Origin: UBA7328 sp002471345
GTDB lineage: Bacteria > Bacteroidota > Bacteroidia > Chitinophagales > Saprospiraceae
Length of the DNA: 50,629 bases
Direction: 5' to 3'
Assembly (NCBI GenBank): GCA_964011275.1
Contig: CAXGOB010000034.1
Coordinates: 1 to 50,629, forward strand
Below the pieces are notes generated by a model. The model saw only the letters and a list, made by a program, of their open reading frames with translations, was not told the origin of the DNA and ran no database searches. The position numbers were made by a program, and so were the translations under genes. Below, piece by piece: positions 9,083 to 17,588 of the stretch (positions are counted from its first letter, which is position 1; each line of letters starts with the position of its first letter).

Positions 9083-12000
9083 ATGCGCTCAATACTATCA
9101 TTTCTATTCGTACTCACATTAGTTTATTCAGAAGCTCAAGATTTAAAAGAATTTTATCATGGATTAGAATTTAGAAATATCGGCCCTACTCGAGGTGGAA
9201 GGTCTGTTGCTTCATGCGGAGTAATAGGAGATCCTCAGACATATTACATGGGAAGTACTGGAGGTGGGCTTTGGAAAACCACTGATGCCGGAATCTCTTG
9301 GAATAACATTTCTGATGAATTTTTCAAAATGGGCTCTGTTGGATCAGTTGAAGTAGCCCCCTCTGATCCAAATGTAGTATATGTAGGAATGGGAGAACAT
9401 CCAGTCAGAGGGGTAATGACTTCACATGGCGATGGTATGTACAAAAGTACCGATGGAGGAAAAACGTGGAGTCATATTGGATTGCCTATGTCTCGTCATA
9501 TTGCGGAGATCAGAATTCATCCACAAAATCCGGATATAGTTTTTGTAGCAGTGCAAGGAGCACTTCATGGACCTTCAGCAGATCGGGGTATATACAAAAC
9601 TCTTGACGGAGGAAAGACTTGGAAAAAAATATTTTATATAGATCAAAATACTGGCTGTGCTGATTTAAGTATGGATGCACATAATCCTCGGATTCTTTAT
9701 GCTGGAATGTGGGATCATAGAAGAACACCATGGCAGGTCAGAAGTGGAGGCACTGGTTCAGGGTTGTATAAATCCACAGATGGAGGTGAGTCTTGGGAAC
9801 AATTGGAAGAAGGGCTACCTGAAGAATTAGGAAAAGTTTCAATCGATGTATCTAGAGCCAATTCTAATGTAGTTTATGCTAATATCGAAGCAGAAGGAGA
9901 AAAAGCTGGAGTGTATCGTTCTGACGATGCTGGTGAGACTTGGAAACAAACTACAAAAGATCGTATTACCATAGCAAGATCATGGTATTACATTGAAATT
10001 TTTGCTGACCCCATAAATGAAAATACAGTATATGTGTTGAACGCTCCAATGCTAAAGTCAATCGATGGGGGCAAAAGTTTTAAATCGGTAAAGAACCCTC
10101 ATGGAGATCAGCATCACCTATGGATTAATCCAAATAATAATCAAAATATCATTCTCTCTAATGATGGAGGAGCTTGTGTTACTTTTAATGGTGGACAGAC
10201 TTGGAGTAGTCAGCAAAATCAAATGACTATACAGTTTTATAGAGTTATTACTGATGCACAAGTACCTTACAGAGTTTATGGAGGCCAGCAAGATAATTCT
10301 ACTATATCAACAGCGAGCAGAACTAATGGCGGTGGATTAGGTTGGAAAGATTGGTATCCAGTATCTGGATGTGAAAGTGCATTCTTAGCATTTGATCCTA
10401 AAGATCCGAAGTTGGTTTATGGAGGCTGTTATCAGGGTAATATTTCTGTTTTTGATCATGCCACTAGAGAAAGTAGAGATATTATAGCTTATCCTACAGC
10501 AGTGTTAGGTTGGAATCCTTCAGAAATGAAATATCGTTTCAATTGGAATGCTCCTATTGTTGCCAACCCTTGGGATCCTACGATCATCTATCATGGAGGG
10601 AATAAGGTCCTTAAAACAACGGACGAAGGGTCATCGTGGACCGAAATAAGTCCAGATTTGACGCGAAATGATAAGTCTAAACATGTAGTTGGTGGGACTC
10701 CATATACGATAGAAGGTGCAGGAGGAGAAGTATATAATACACTCAGTTATATCGCTTATTCTCACCAGGAAAATGGAACTATGTATACAGGAAGTGATTG
10801 TGGTAAGGTCCACATTACACGCAATGAGGGAGAGGATTGGACCGATATAACTCCTCGAGGTTTACCTGAATCCTTAATTAATGCCATTGATATTTCTTCA
10901 CATAACAATGGTACAGCATATATCGCAGTAACCAGATACAAGTTTAATGATATGCGTCCTATGATTTATAAGACCAATAATTATGGTCAGTCATGGACAA
11001 AAATCACTAATGGAATTCCAAATGATGTATTTGTAAGAGTAGTAAGAGAAGATCCAAAAGTTCCCAACCTACTGTATGCAGGTACCGAAAATGGACTTTA
11101 TGTTTCATTTAATGGAGGATCAAGGTGGCAACTATTGCAATTGAATCTTCCTACATGTCCTATTACAGACTTTACATTCAGAGATAATGACATGATCGTG
11201 GCCACAAGTGGAAGGTCATTTTGGATTCTAGATGATTTAAGTGCTATTCAAGCCACTTCAGGTAAGAAGTCTAATGACATTGCGCTTTATGGTCCTAAAC
11301 CTACCTATGCATTACCAACTAGATCATATAGAACCAGTGGAATGGGTGAAAACCATAAGGGAGGAGTTATGATAGATTATCAATTACCAATGGACATTGA
11401 TTCAGGAGAGATCGTACTTGAGATCTATAATGATCGTGAAGAATTAGTAAAGGATTATTCCAGTAAAAAAGTGAAAGGATTAAAAAAGTTTCCAGGATCT
11501 CCAAGTCCAGAAAAACTGCTTACTACAAGAAAAGGAATTAATAGAATCAATTGGGACTTGACAAAAGAGTCACTTCCATTTATAAATGATGTTTTTATGC
11601 TTGGCAGTTTTGATGGAGTGCCTGTATCTCCAGGAAATTATACAGCTAAACTCAAGTTTGGAGATCAATTGTCAGAAGCCAAGATAACTGTCCTTCAGGA
11701 TCCAAAACTTAAAGTTAATGCTGAATCTTTTGAGGAAAGAGAAAATTTTATCGATGACTTGCATCAAACTTTTAGGGAAGTTACTTCGTCGGTAAAATCA
11801 TTTATTTCTATAAAAAAACAACTGAAACAAAGACAATCGATAATAGAGGATAATGATGGTGCCTCTGACTTACATGCAATAGGAGAAGAACTTTTAGAGA
11901 AGATGAGTAGTTGGGAAAGCAATTTAGTCCAAAGAGATCAAAAGACTTTTCAAGATGTGATTAACTTTCCAAATCGTCTAAATGCAGAGTTGGCAAATCT

Positions 12001-12184
12001 TGCATCTAGGTCAAGTGGGCATGACCCAAGGCTTACAGAAGGGATGAAGCAGAGAAAGAGTGATCTTATGAATGAATGGGCTACATCTAAATCAGAAATG
12101 AATATTATCATCTACGGACCAATAGCAGAATATAATAAAGAGTACAAGAATTTAGATTTACCTATTCTTATTTTAAAAGACTAA
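9083..12184 (+). CDS. Secreted VPS10/sortilin-like Asp-box (BNR) beta-propeller protein
   Basis: A 1033-residue exported protein of the large family often annotated as glycosyl hydrolase or VPS10-domain protein in Bacteroidota. A signal peptide (residues 1-18, ending SEAQ) precedes the conserved RNIGPTRGGR start of the propeller. At least eleven Asp-box-type repeats (S/T-x-D-x-G-x-T/S-W, such as KSTDGGKTW and RSDDAGETW) run through residues about 60-690, forming probably two propellers. The last about 300 residues have a beta-sandwich-like segment and an alpha-helical tail. No sialidase catalytic set can be assigned, so the enzymatic label is not justified. It stands alone with its own upstream region and no lipobox or sorting tail. 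Confidence 0.85.
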   Translation: MRSILSFLFVLTLVYSEAQDLKEFYHGLEFRNIGPTRGGRSVASCGVIGDPQTYYMGSTGGGLWKTTDAGISWNNISDEFFKMGSVGSVEVAPSDPNVVYVGMGEHPVRGVMTSHGDGMYKSTDGGKTWSHIGLPMSRHIAEIRIHPQNPDIVFVAVQGALHGPSADRGIYKTLDGGKTWKKIFYIDQNTGCADLSMDAHNPRILYAGMWDHRRTPWQVRSGGTGSGLYKSTDGGESWEQLEEGLPEELGKVSIDVSRANSNVVYANIEAEGEKAGVYRSDDAGETWKQTTKDRITIARSWYYIEIFADPINENTVYVLNAPMLKSIDGGKSFKSVKNPHGDQHHLWINPNNNQNIILSNDGGACVTFNGGQTWSSQQNQMTIQFYRVITDAQVPYRVYGGQQDNSTISTASRTNGGGLGWKDWYPVSGCESAFLAFDPKDPKLVYGGCYQGNISVFDHATRESRDIIAYPTAVLGWNPSEMKYRFNWNAPIVANPWDPTIIYHGGNKVLKTTDEGSSWTEISPDLTRNDKSKHVVGGTPYTIEGAGGEVYNTLSYIAYSHQENGTMYTGSDCGKVHITRNEGEDWTDITPRGLPESLINAIDISSHNNGTAYIAVTRYKFNDMRPMIYKTNNYGQSWTKITNGIPNDVFVRVVREDPKVPNLLYAGTENGLYVSFNGGSRWQLLQLNLPTCPITDFTFRDNDMIVATSGRSFWILDDLSAIQATSGKKSNDIALYGPKPTYALPTRSYRTSGMGENHKGGVMIDYQLPMDIDSGEIVLEIYNDREELVKDYSSKKVKGLKKFPGSPSPEKLLTTRKGINRINWDLTKESLPFINDVFMLGSFDGVPVSPGNYTAKLKFGDQLSEAKITVLQDPKLKVNAESFEERENFIDDLHQTFREVTSSVKSFISIKKQLKQRQSIIEDNDGASDLHAIGEELLEKMSSWESNLVQRDQKTFQDVINFPNRLNAELANLASRSSGHDPRLTEGMKQRKSDLMNEWATSKSEMNIIIYGPIAEYNKEYKNLDLPILILKD

Positions 12185-12222
12185 ACAGTTTTAACTAGCA
12201 TTTGACAAAATAGGGATGAATT

Positions 12223-13080
12223 ATCAATAAAAATAAAGAACTTCTTGAGCTAAACTTAGGCTTACTATTTATCAGTACCTCTGGTATAATGGGTAAATAT
12301 ATTACTATGGCTCCCCCTGTTACTATTTGGTGGAGATGCCTAGTTGGGTTGTTTTTCCTTTGGCTTTATTGTACCTGGACAGATATTTCTCTAAAAGTAA
12401 ATTTGAAACAGGATGGAAAGCAATATCTGATATCATCTACTCTTCTCATTTTACACTGGGTGACTTACTTTTATTCTTTACATCTTTCTAGTGTTGCCAT
12501 TGCATTTATTACGCTTTACACTTATCCTGCAATGACTACCATTTTGGAACCTATTTTTCTAAAATTGAAATTTGAAAAATTACATCTAGTTCTTGGAGCA
12601 ATTGTCATTGTAGGTATAGCGATCATGTCACCAACTATTGATTTATCTGACGGGAATTTTAAAGGAGTTGTTTTCGGGTTGTTTTCTGCTTTTTGTTTTG
12701 CTATGCGAAATATCTATTCTAGAGACTTAGCACTAGGTCATAATGGATCCCATCTGATTTTGATTCAATTGATTATTGGGGCAATACTATTATTGCCAGT
12801 TGTATTCATTTTTGAGAATAACAATGTTTTTCTTCAATGGGAAGCAGTTGTTTTTTTAGGTATAATTACGACAGCTGCCGGACATACCTTATTTGTAAGA
12901 AGTTTTAAGCATTTCAGTATTACTACAGCAAGTTTATTAGGGTCAATTATTCCAATATATGGCATTCTACTGGCTTATTTCTTTCTGGGTGAAGTACCAG
13001 AAACCACCACAATCATTGGTGGGACTATTATTCTATCCACGGTGATATTTGAATCTTTGAGAGTAAGTCGAACCAATTAG
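12223..13080 (+). CDS. EamA/DMT-family exporter, probable ATC start
   Basis: Inner-membrane drug/metabolite transporter with about ten hydrophobic helices in two EamA repeats (285 residues). The first ATG in frame is at 12289, but that would cut the first helix: the upstream in-frame codons encode NKNKELLELNLGLLFISTSG, which is the normal family N-terminus. No ATG, GTG or TTG lies between the in-frame stop at 12217 and 12289. The natural start position is ATC at 12223 (or ATT at 12220). The alternative is a frameshift: ATG at 12216 reads MNYQ and then stops. The family assignment is firm; the substrate is unknown. The gene ends at the operator in front of the Crp/Fnr gene. Confidence 0.8.
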   Translation: MNKNKELLELNLGLLFISTSGIMGKYITMAPPVTIWWRCLVGLFFLWLYCTWTDISLKVNLKQDGKQYLISSTLLILHWVTYFYSLHLSSVAIAFITLYTYPAMTTILEPIFLKLKFEKLHLVLGAIVIVGIAIMSPTIDLSDGNFKGVVFGLFSAFCFAMRNIYSRDLALGHNGSHLILIQLIIGAILLLPVVFIFENNNVFLQWEAVVFLGIITTAAGHTLFVRSFKHFSITTASLLGSIIPIYGILLAYFFLGEVPETTTIIGGTIILSTVIFESLRVSRTN

Positions 13081-13095
13081 GTAACTTATGTCACC
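13080..13095. promoter_or_regulatory. CRP-like inverted repeat upstream of the Crp/Fnr gene
   Basis: GGTAACTTATGTCACC contains GTAAC and GTCAC half-sites separated by four bases, the same geometry as the perfect palindrome at 17516-17533. It begins on the last base of the exporter stop codon and is centred about 61 bases before the ATG of the regulator gene, which suggests autoregulation. The match is imperfect and the function is inferred. Confidence 0.4.
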
Positions 13096-13148
13096 AAACT
13101 ATTTTTTCTTTTGATCATTCGATAAGAATAAGATCATAACTTTATTTC

Positions 13149-13829
13149 ATGAATAATACGGCACCATTCATTCCTTTTGATATAAAGTGTTACACTAAAC
13201 TTCATGAAAAATTTGAATTCCTATTTGAGCCAGAATTGATCAATGAAATTTGTCATTTAGGGACTTTGAAAAAATTTGAAGGAGGACAAGTAATCATGGA
13301 CATTAATCAGCAGGTAACTCATATCCCACTTATCGTTTCAGGATCTGTGAAAATTATGACAGAAGACGAAGAGGGGCATGAATTATTGCTTTATTATCTA
13401 GAATTAGGTGATACATGTGCAATTACCCTAAACTGCTGTACCAGCAGCGCTAAATCAGCCATTAGGGCAGTCACAGAAGAATCTACAGAGCTTTTATTTA
13501 TTCCTGTAGAGCAGATGGATACTTGGATGACAACGTATAAAAAGTGGAGAGTATTTGTATTGGACAGCTATAATACAAGGGTTATGGAACTCCTCAAAGC
13601 AGTCGATAATTTAGCTTTCCATAATATGGATGACCGGTTGAAGCGGTACTTAAAGGACAAAGTTTGGGTTAGTAAATCCGATGAGTTAAACATTACTCAT
13701 TATGAAATAGCTAATGACCTGAATTCAAGTCGAGTTGTGATATCTAGATTGATGAAAAAATTGGAAAAAGAGGGCTTGATAAAGCAAGGAAGAAATCGAG
13801 TCAAAATACTTAATTATACAGAGTGGTAA
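13149..13829 (+). CDS. Crp/Fnr-family transcription regulator with Cys cluster
   Basis: A 226-residue DNA-binding regulator. Residues about 30-145 form the cyclic-nucleotide-binding-like beta-barrel, and residues about 165-222 a winged helix-turn-helix (ITHYEIANDLNSSRVVISRL is the recognition region). The sensor domain carries GDTCAITLNCC (Cys90, Cys96, Cys97), placed where cAMP-binding proteins have the phosphate-binding cassette; there is no Fnr-type N-terminal four-Cys set. This Cys pattern and the neighbouring SulP and rhodanese genes suggest a reactive-sulfur or redox signal rather than cAMP. The SulP gene follows closely, probably in one transcript. CRP-like palindromes lie upstream of this gene and of the 17589 gene. 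Confidence 0.88.
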   Translation: MNNTAPFIPFDIKCYTKLHEKFEFLFEPELINEICHLGTLKKFEGGQVIMDINQQVTHIPLIVSGSVKIMTEDEEGHELLLYYLELGDTCAITLNCCTSSAKSAIRAVTEESTELLFIPVEQMDTWMTTYKKWRVFVLDSYNTRVMELLKAVDNLAFHNMDDRLKRYLKDKVWVSKSDELNITHYEIANDLNSSRVVISRLMKKLEKEGLIKQGRNRVKILNYTEW

Positions 13830-13864
13830 AGAATGAAATTATAGAATTGCCAAAAATTTAAGAG

Positions 13865-15574
13865 ATCAAAAAATACTTTCCAATATTATCTTGGATTACC
13901 GACTACTCAAAAGATAGTTTTAAAGGTGATTTGGCGGCAGGACTTACTGTTGGGGTGATGCTAATCCCTCAAGGAATGGCCTACGCTATGTTAGCAGGTT
14001 TACCTCCTATATATGGTCTCTATGCTGCTACAATTCCACTTATTGTTTATGCATTTTTAGGTACTTCCAGACAGCTGTCTGTAGGCCCGGGAGCAATGGT
14101 GGCGATTCTTATTGCGAGTGGTGTGGGGGGAATAGCCTCTCAAGGCACTACAGAATATATACAGTTGGCTCTTCTATTAGCTCTGATGATTGGAAGTATT
14201 CAACTATTAATGGGAGTGTTGAGAATGGGTTTTATTGTAAATTTTCTTTCTCATCCAGTGATAGCAGGGTTTACATCTGCAGTAGCCATTATTATAGCTA
14301 TTAATCAGTTAAAATACCTGTTGGGTATTTCTCTTTCGAGGGGAATGTTTCATGAAGTTTTAATTGAGGCATTTACACGGTTTTCAGAAACTAATTGGAT
14401 CACCTTTTTAATTGGAATTTCTGGAATTAGTATTCTAATTTTGATCAATAGATTTGTAAATAAGCTTCCTGGCCCTCTCATAATAGTAGCATTATCAATT
14501 CTAATAGTCTGGGCTTTAGGACTTATAAATTCAGGAGTAGAAATAGTTGGAGATATCCCATCGGGACTACCTCTAATTAGCATTCCACATATTGATCAAG
14601 GCTCAATGGTTTCTTTGTTGCCTATCGCTTTTACCATTGCATTTATTGGTTTTATGCAATCTATTGCAGTAGCGAAAGCAATACAGAAAAAGCATAAGAA
14701 TTATACCATCGTAGCCAATAATGAGCTGATTGCATTAGGTATGGCCAATATTTTAGGGTCTATGTTTAAAGCTTTTCCAGTGACTGGTGGATTATCCAGG
14801 TCAGCTGTGAATGATCAGTCCGGAGCAAAAAGTGGGATGGCTTCCATTATTAGTGCACTTTTAGTGATTGTGGTATTGTTATTTTTCACGCCCTATTTTT
14901 ATTACTTGCCCAAAGCTATCCTTGCAGCGATCATTATGGTTGCTATTTATGGGCTAATTGATTTTAAAGAAGCTAGACATCTTTGGAGGACTGACAAAAC
15001 AGATTTTGGACTTTTTATTGCTACAGCATTAGCTACTTTATTTATGGGTATCGAAGAAGGAATTGGTACAGGGGTAGTTCTTTCTTTAATAATGGTGGTC
15101 TATCGCTCTTCATTCCCTCATATTGCGGAACTAGGTCAGATTCCTGACAGTACTCAATATCGAAACGTGAAAAGGTTTGATGATTTAATAGATAGGAATG
15201 ATACCATAATTTTAAGGATTGATGCTAGACTCTATTTTGCCAATTTGAATTTTATTAAAGAAACAATATATGCCAAGTTAGCAAATAAAAAAGGTGCGCG
15301 CTACCTCATTTTAGATGCCAGTGCGATTAGTGGAATTGACTCTAGTTCAGTACATATGCTTAGAGAACTTCAAGAAGATCTTAAAAAAAGGAACATTTCC
15401 ATTCATTTTGTAGATGTTAAAGGACCTATTCGTGACATTCTCAAAAAAAATGAACTTCTTACAGAAAAGGGCCCTTTCTCATACGCACTTACAATAGATG
15501 ATGCCGTGAAACAAATTGCTGAAAAAGGAAGACTTGATTTTAATGTGCCTTATGTTTTTGAAAGCCAAAATTGA
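13865..15574 (+). CDS. SulP-family anion transporter with STAS domain, probable ATC start
   Basis: Inner-membrane SLC26/SulP transporter (sulfate or another anion). The N-terminal hydrophobic domain begins with the signature GDLAAGLTVGVMLIPQGMAY and the repeat of GLPPIYGLYA, and has about twelve helices. A cytoplasmic STAS domain occupies about the last 125 residues (LILDASAISGIDSSSVHML). The first conventional start (TTG at 13931) falls inside the conserved GDLAAG motif. In frame upstream lies KKYFPILSWITDYSKDSFK, the usual family N-terminus, beginning at ATC 13865 just after the stop at 13859. From ATC the protein has 569 residues. It is 35 bases behind the Crp/Fnr gene and probably under its control. 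Confidence 0.88.
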   Translation: MKKYFPILSWITDYSKDSFKGDLAAGLTVGVMLIPQGMAYAMLAGLPPIYGLYAATIPLIVYAFLGTSRQLSVGPGAMVAILIASGVGGIASQGTTEYIQLALLLALMIGSIQLLMGVLRMGFIVNFLSHPVIAGFTSAVAIIIAINQLKYLLGISLSRGMFHEVLIEAFTRFSETNWITFLIGISGISILILINRFVNKLPGPLIIVALSILIVWALGLINSGVEIVGDIPSGLPLISIPHIDQGSMVSLLPIAFTIAFIGFMQSIAVAKAIQKKHKNYTIVANNELIALGMANILGSMFKAFPVTGGLSRSAVNDQSGAKSGMASIISALLVIVVLLFFTPYFYYLPKAILAAIIMVAIYGLIDFKEARHLWRTDKTDFGLFIATALATLFMGIEEGIGTGVVLSLIMVVYRSSFPHIAELGQIPDSTQYRNVKRFDDLIDRNDTIILRIDARLYFANLNFIKETIYAKLANKKGARYLILDASAISGIDSSSVHMLRELQEDLKKRNISIHFVDVKGPIRDILKKNELLTEKGPFSYALTIDDAVKQIAEKGRLDFNVPYVFESQN

Positions 15575-15597
15575 ATTTATATCAATATTTTAAGTTG

Positions 15598-16443
15598 CTA
15601 ATGTGCTATACTCTCAGCAATATAGTCAGGTGCTACACCTGTAGATTGTATCATTGACTCAGCATTTTTTACACTTGTATTTCCAGAAAGGACGAGCAAG
15701 GTGTCCACTCCAAATTTTGTGCCCCCAAGGATATCTGTATGAAGAGTATCTCCAACCATTAATACCTTTGATTTATTTAGTTCTCCATGTTCTTTTATAA
15801 GACTATCAAATGCAAAAGCAAACATTTGAACATCAGGCTTTCCAAAATGAATAAAGTCTCTATTGAGTATTGATTCTACGAGTTGGGCAATGGCTCCAGT
15901 GGCGATGGATACATCATTTTTAGCAACAGGGTATAATTTATCTGAATTCGCCACGATTACAGGTATTGTTCTTTTTCTCAAAAGATTTACTGCCTTATTT
16001 ATATCTGTAGACCATTGATAACCTTCATCATCTAAAAATACTACTGCACCGATTTCATGTATTAAAGAGTCATCATAATCAGAAATTGAAATGGCTTCTT
16101 TATTCGCCTCTATAATGTATTGAGATGAGTTTTCTGTACCTAAGTATAACACCTTCCCATTAATGCTTTTAGTACTTAAAAAACTTTTAGCCATCATACC
16201 CGAAGTCACAATATGCTCAGTCTTAATATTCAAACCTCCAATCTCAAATTTTTCACTCAACATTTTGGGGCTAGAAGATGCGTCATTAGTCAAAACTCTA
16301 TAAGGTACTTTTCTTTTTTCTAATGAGGCCATGGTTTCTCGAGCACCTTCGATAATCCCATTGTAGTTTTTTAGAACGCCGTACGAGTCAAATAAAACAA
16401 CATCATACTTTTGCACTATTTCTGAAAACTTAGTTGTGTACAT
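15598..16443 (-). CDS. HAD class-IIA (NagD-like) hydrolase
   Basis: A 281-residue cytoplasmic HAD-superfamily protein of the class IIA type (NagD/TIGR01459-like). Motif I is LFDSYGVL with nucleophile Asp19, but the usual general-acid second Asp is Tyr21; some class-IIA relatives have Trp there. Motif II is VLTNDASSS (Thr-Asn-Asp), the class-IIA cap lies at about residues 80-190, and motif IV is MVGDTLHTDILGG. Catalysis may therefore be altered or slow. The gene is 10 bases downstream of the kinase-like gene on the same strand, so the two are likely co-transcribed and may act on a shared phosphorylated metabolite. The convergent SulP gene ends 23 bases away. Confidence 0.82.
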   Translation of the reverse strand: MYTTKFSEIVQKYDVVLFDSYGVLKNYNGIIEGARETMASLEKRKVPYRVLTNDASSSPKMLSEKFEIGGLNIKTEHIVTSGMMAKSFLSTKSINGKVLYLGTENSSQYIIEANKEAISISDYDDSLIHEIGAVVFLDDEGYQWSTDINKAVNLLRKRTIPVIVANSDKLYPVAKNDVSIATGAIAQLVESILNRDFIHFGKPDVQMFAFAFDSLIKEHGELNKSKVLMVGDTLHTDILGGTKFGVDTLLVLSGNTSVKNAESMIQSTGVAPDYIAESIAH

Positions 16444-16453
16444 TCCTCTCTAG

Positions 16454-17494
16454 TTAAATATTCAAAGATTTTAATAATCTATCCACATTGAAATTTGCAA
16501 TGGATGGCAAATGTAAATTGAAAGCTTCAGTTTTTAGTTTAGTTGCATAAACTTCATGAAAGAAATATCGACCATATTTGATTGTATAATTTAGCAGGAA
16601 GAAACGATACATCTCAGGTAACATTCTGATTTCTAGCTCTGTGAGGGGAAAGACTTCATGATATTTTTTCAAAAACAGAATAAATCTCTCTTCCTTTAAG
16701 ACTTTAATATTGTATGTAAATATTGTCCGATCACCTACATCAGAAACAACGCGACTTAAGAAATAGAAATCCATCATTCTTGTGCTCATTCTGAACCAGT
16801 CATAGTCCCAACGTGAATAGAGTCTTAAACTCTTTGTTACTGAAAAATTACCAATATTCCAATCCACAAAAACAGGAATTATGGGAATGTCTTCTGTTTG
16901 AGAATATTCATAAAATTCAAGAAAAGTATGACATTGGGTTTCTAATTCTTTTCTAACAATTCCATATTCGAAATGCCCTTCTTTTGTCTGCAAAAAATCT
17001 AATAAGTCCTGGATGTCCGTTTGAGTGGACTTTGAGGATTCAGGTAATGTGTGACGCACTTTTGTGCAAGCTTTATGAAATAGACCAAATTGCTCAGCAA
17101 GTTTTGTGATATGATGTTCGCCAAGTCGACTAGGGAGCTTTTGTTTTATTTTTATAGGTCTGTAAAATACGACCCAAACGTCCAGTAATTCACTGATGTG
17201 ATGATGAACATAAAGCTCATTCTTCTTCATAAGAGAACGTGCTAAAAAGTTATCAAAAGGCTCAGGTAAATTATTAGAAAGAGAATTGATAATGGAATGA
17301 TCTTCTACGAAGTGTTCATACTTTCCAAAATAGGACAATTTGGCAATGATTATACTCTGATCAAGAAATTTTATTCTATACACATGATTTGTGGAAACCA
17401 TTGCACTTATATCTGAGATATCTAATATGATGCGACTATCATCATATTCTCGCCAAGCATTTTTTACTACAGTTATGAAATCAATACCTTTCAT
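16454..17494 (-). CDS. Aminoglycoside-phosphotransferase-fold (kinase-like) protein
   Basis: A 346-residue protein that resembles the APH/choline-kinase fold at low similarity. The segment FVDWNIGNF (about residue 215) matches the Brenner motif HxDxxxxN with Asp and Asn kept but His replaced by Phe. The following SRWDYDWFRM fits the Mg-binding Asp motif (IDWD-like). N-terminal residues VYRIKFLDQSIIIAKLSYFG could be the nucleotide-binding strands with the conserved Lys. It starts 22 bases from the CRP-like palindrome at 17516-17533 and is divergent from the rhodanese gene, so both may respond to the same regulator. The substrate is unknown. Confidence 0.65.
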   Translation of the reverse strand: MKGIDFITVVKNAWREYDDSRIILDISDISAMVSTNHVYRIKFLDQSIIIAKLSYFGKYEHFVEDHSIINSLSNNLPEPFDNFLARSLMKKNELYVHHHISELLDVWVVFYRPIKIKQKLPSRLGEHHITKLAEQFGLFHKACTKVRHTLPESSKSTQTDIQDLLDFLQTKEGHFEYGIVRKELETQCHTFLEFYEYSQTEDIPIIPVFVDWNIGNFSVTKSLRLYSRWDYDWFRMSTRMMDFYFLSRVVSDVGDRTIFTYNIKVLKEERFILFLKKYHEVFPLTELEIRMLPEMYRFFLLNYTIKYGRYFFHEVYATKLKTEAFNLHLPSIANFNVDRLLKSLNI

Positions 17495-17515
17495 TTAATA
17501 AATTACTTATTTGTT

Positions 17516-17533
17516 GTGTGACAATTGTCACAC
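17516..17533. promoter_or_regulatory. Perfect 18-bp CRP-like palindromic operator between divergent genes
   Basis: GTGTGACAATTGTCACAC is a perfect inverted repeat and contains the Crp/Fnr-type core TGTGA-N6-TCACA. It lies between the kinase-like gene (start 17494, minus) and the MBL-rhodanese gene (start 17589, plus). A weak -7 box TTTATTTG at 17553-17560 would put the operator centre near -42 of the plus-strand transcript, the class II activator position. The nearby Crp/Fnr protein (13149) is the natural candidate to bind it. The palindrome is seen directly; the rest is inference. Confidence 0.7.
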
Positions 17534-17588
17534 CGGTCCTTTTAATTCACCTTTTATTTGCATCAGCATTAGAACTAAATAGAATATC

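Noticed and set aside
13137..13144. TAACTTTA as a -7 box of the Crp/Fnr gene
   Set aside because: The nearest TTTTG is 23 bases upstream, too far, and the box would place the transcript start at the ATG itself; not convincing without data.
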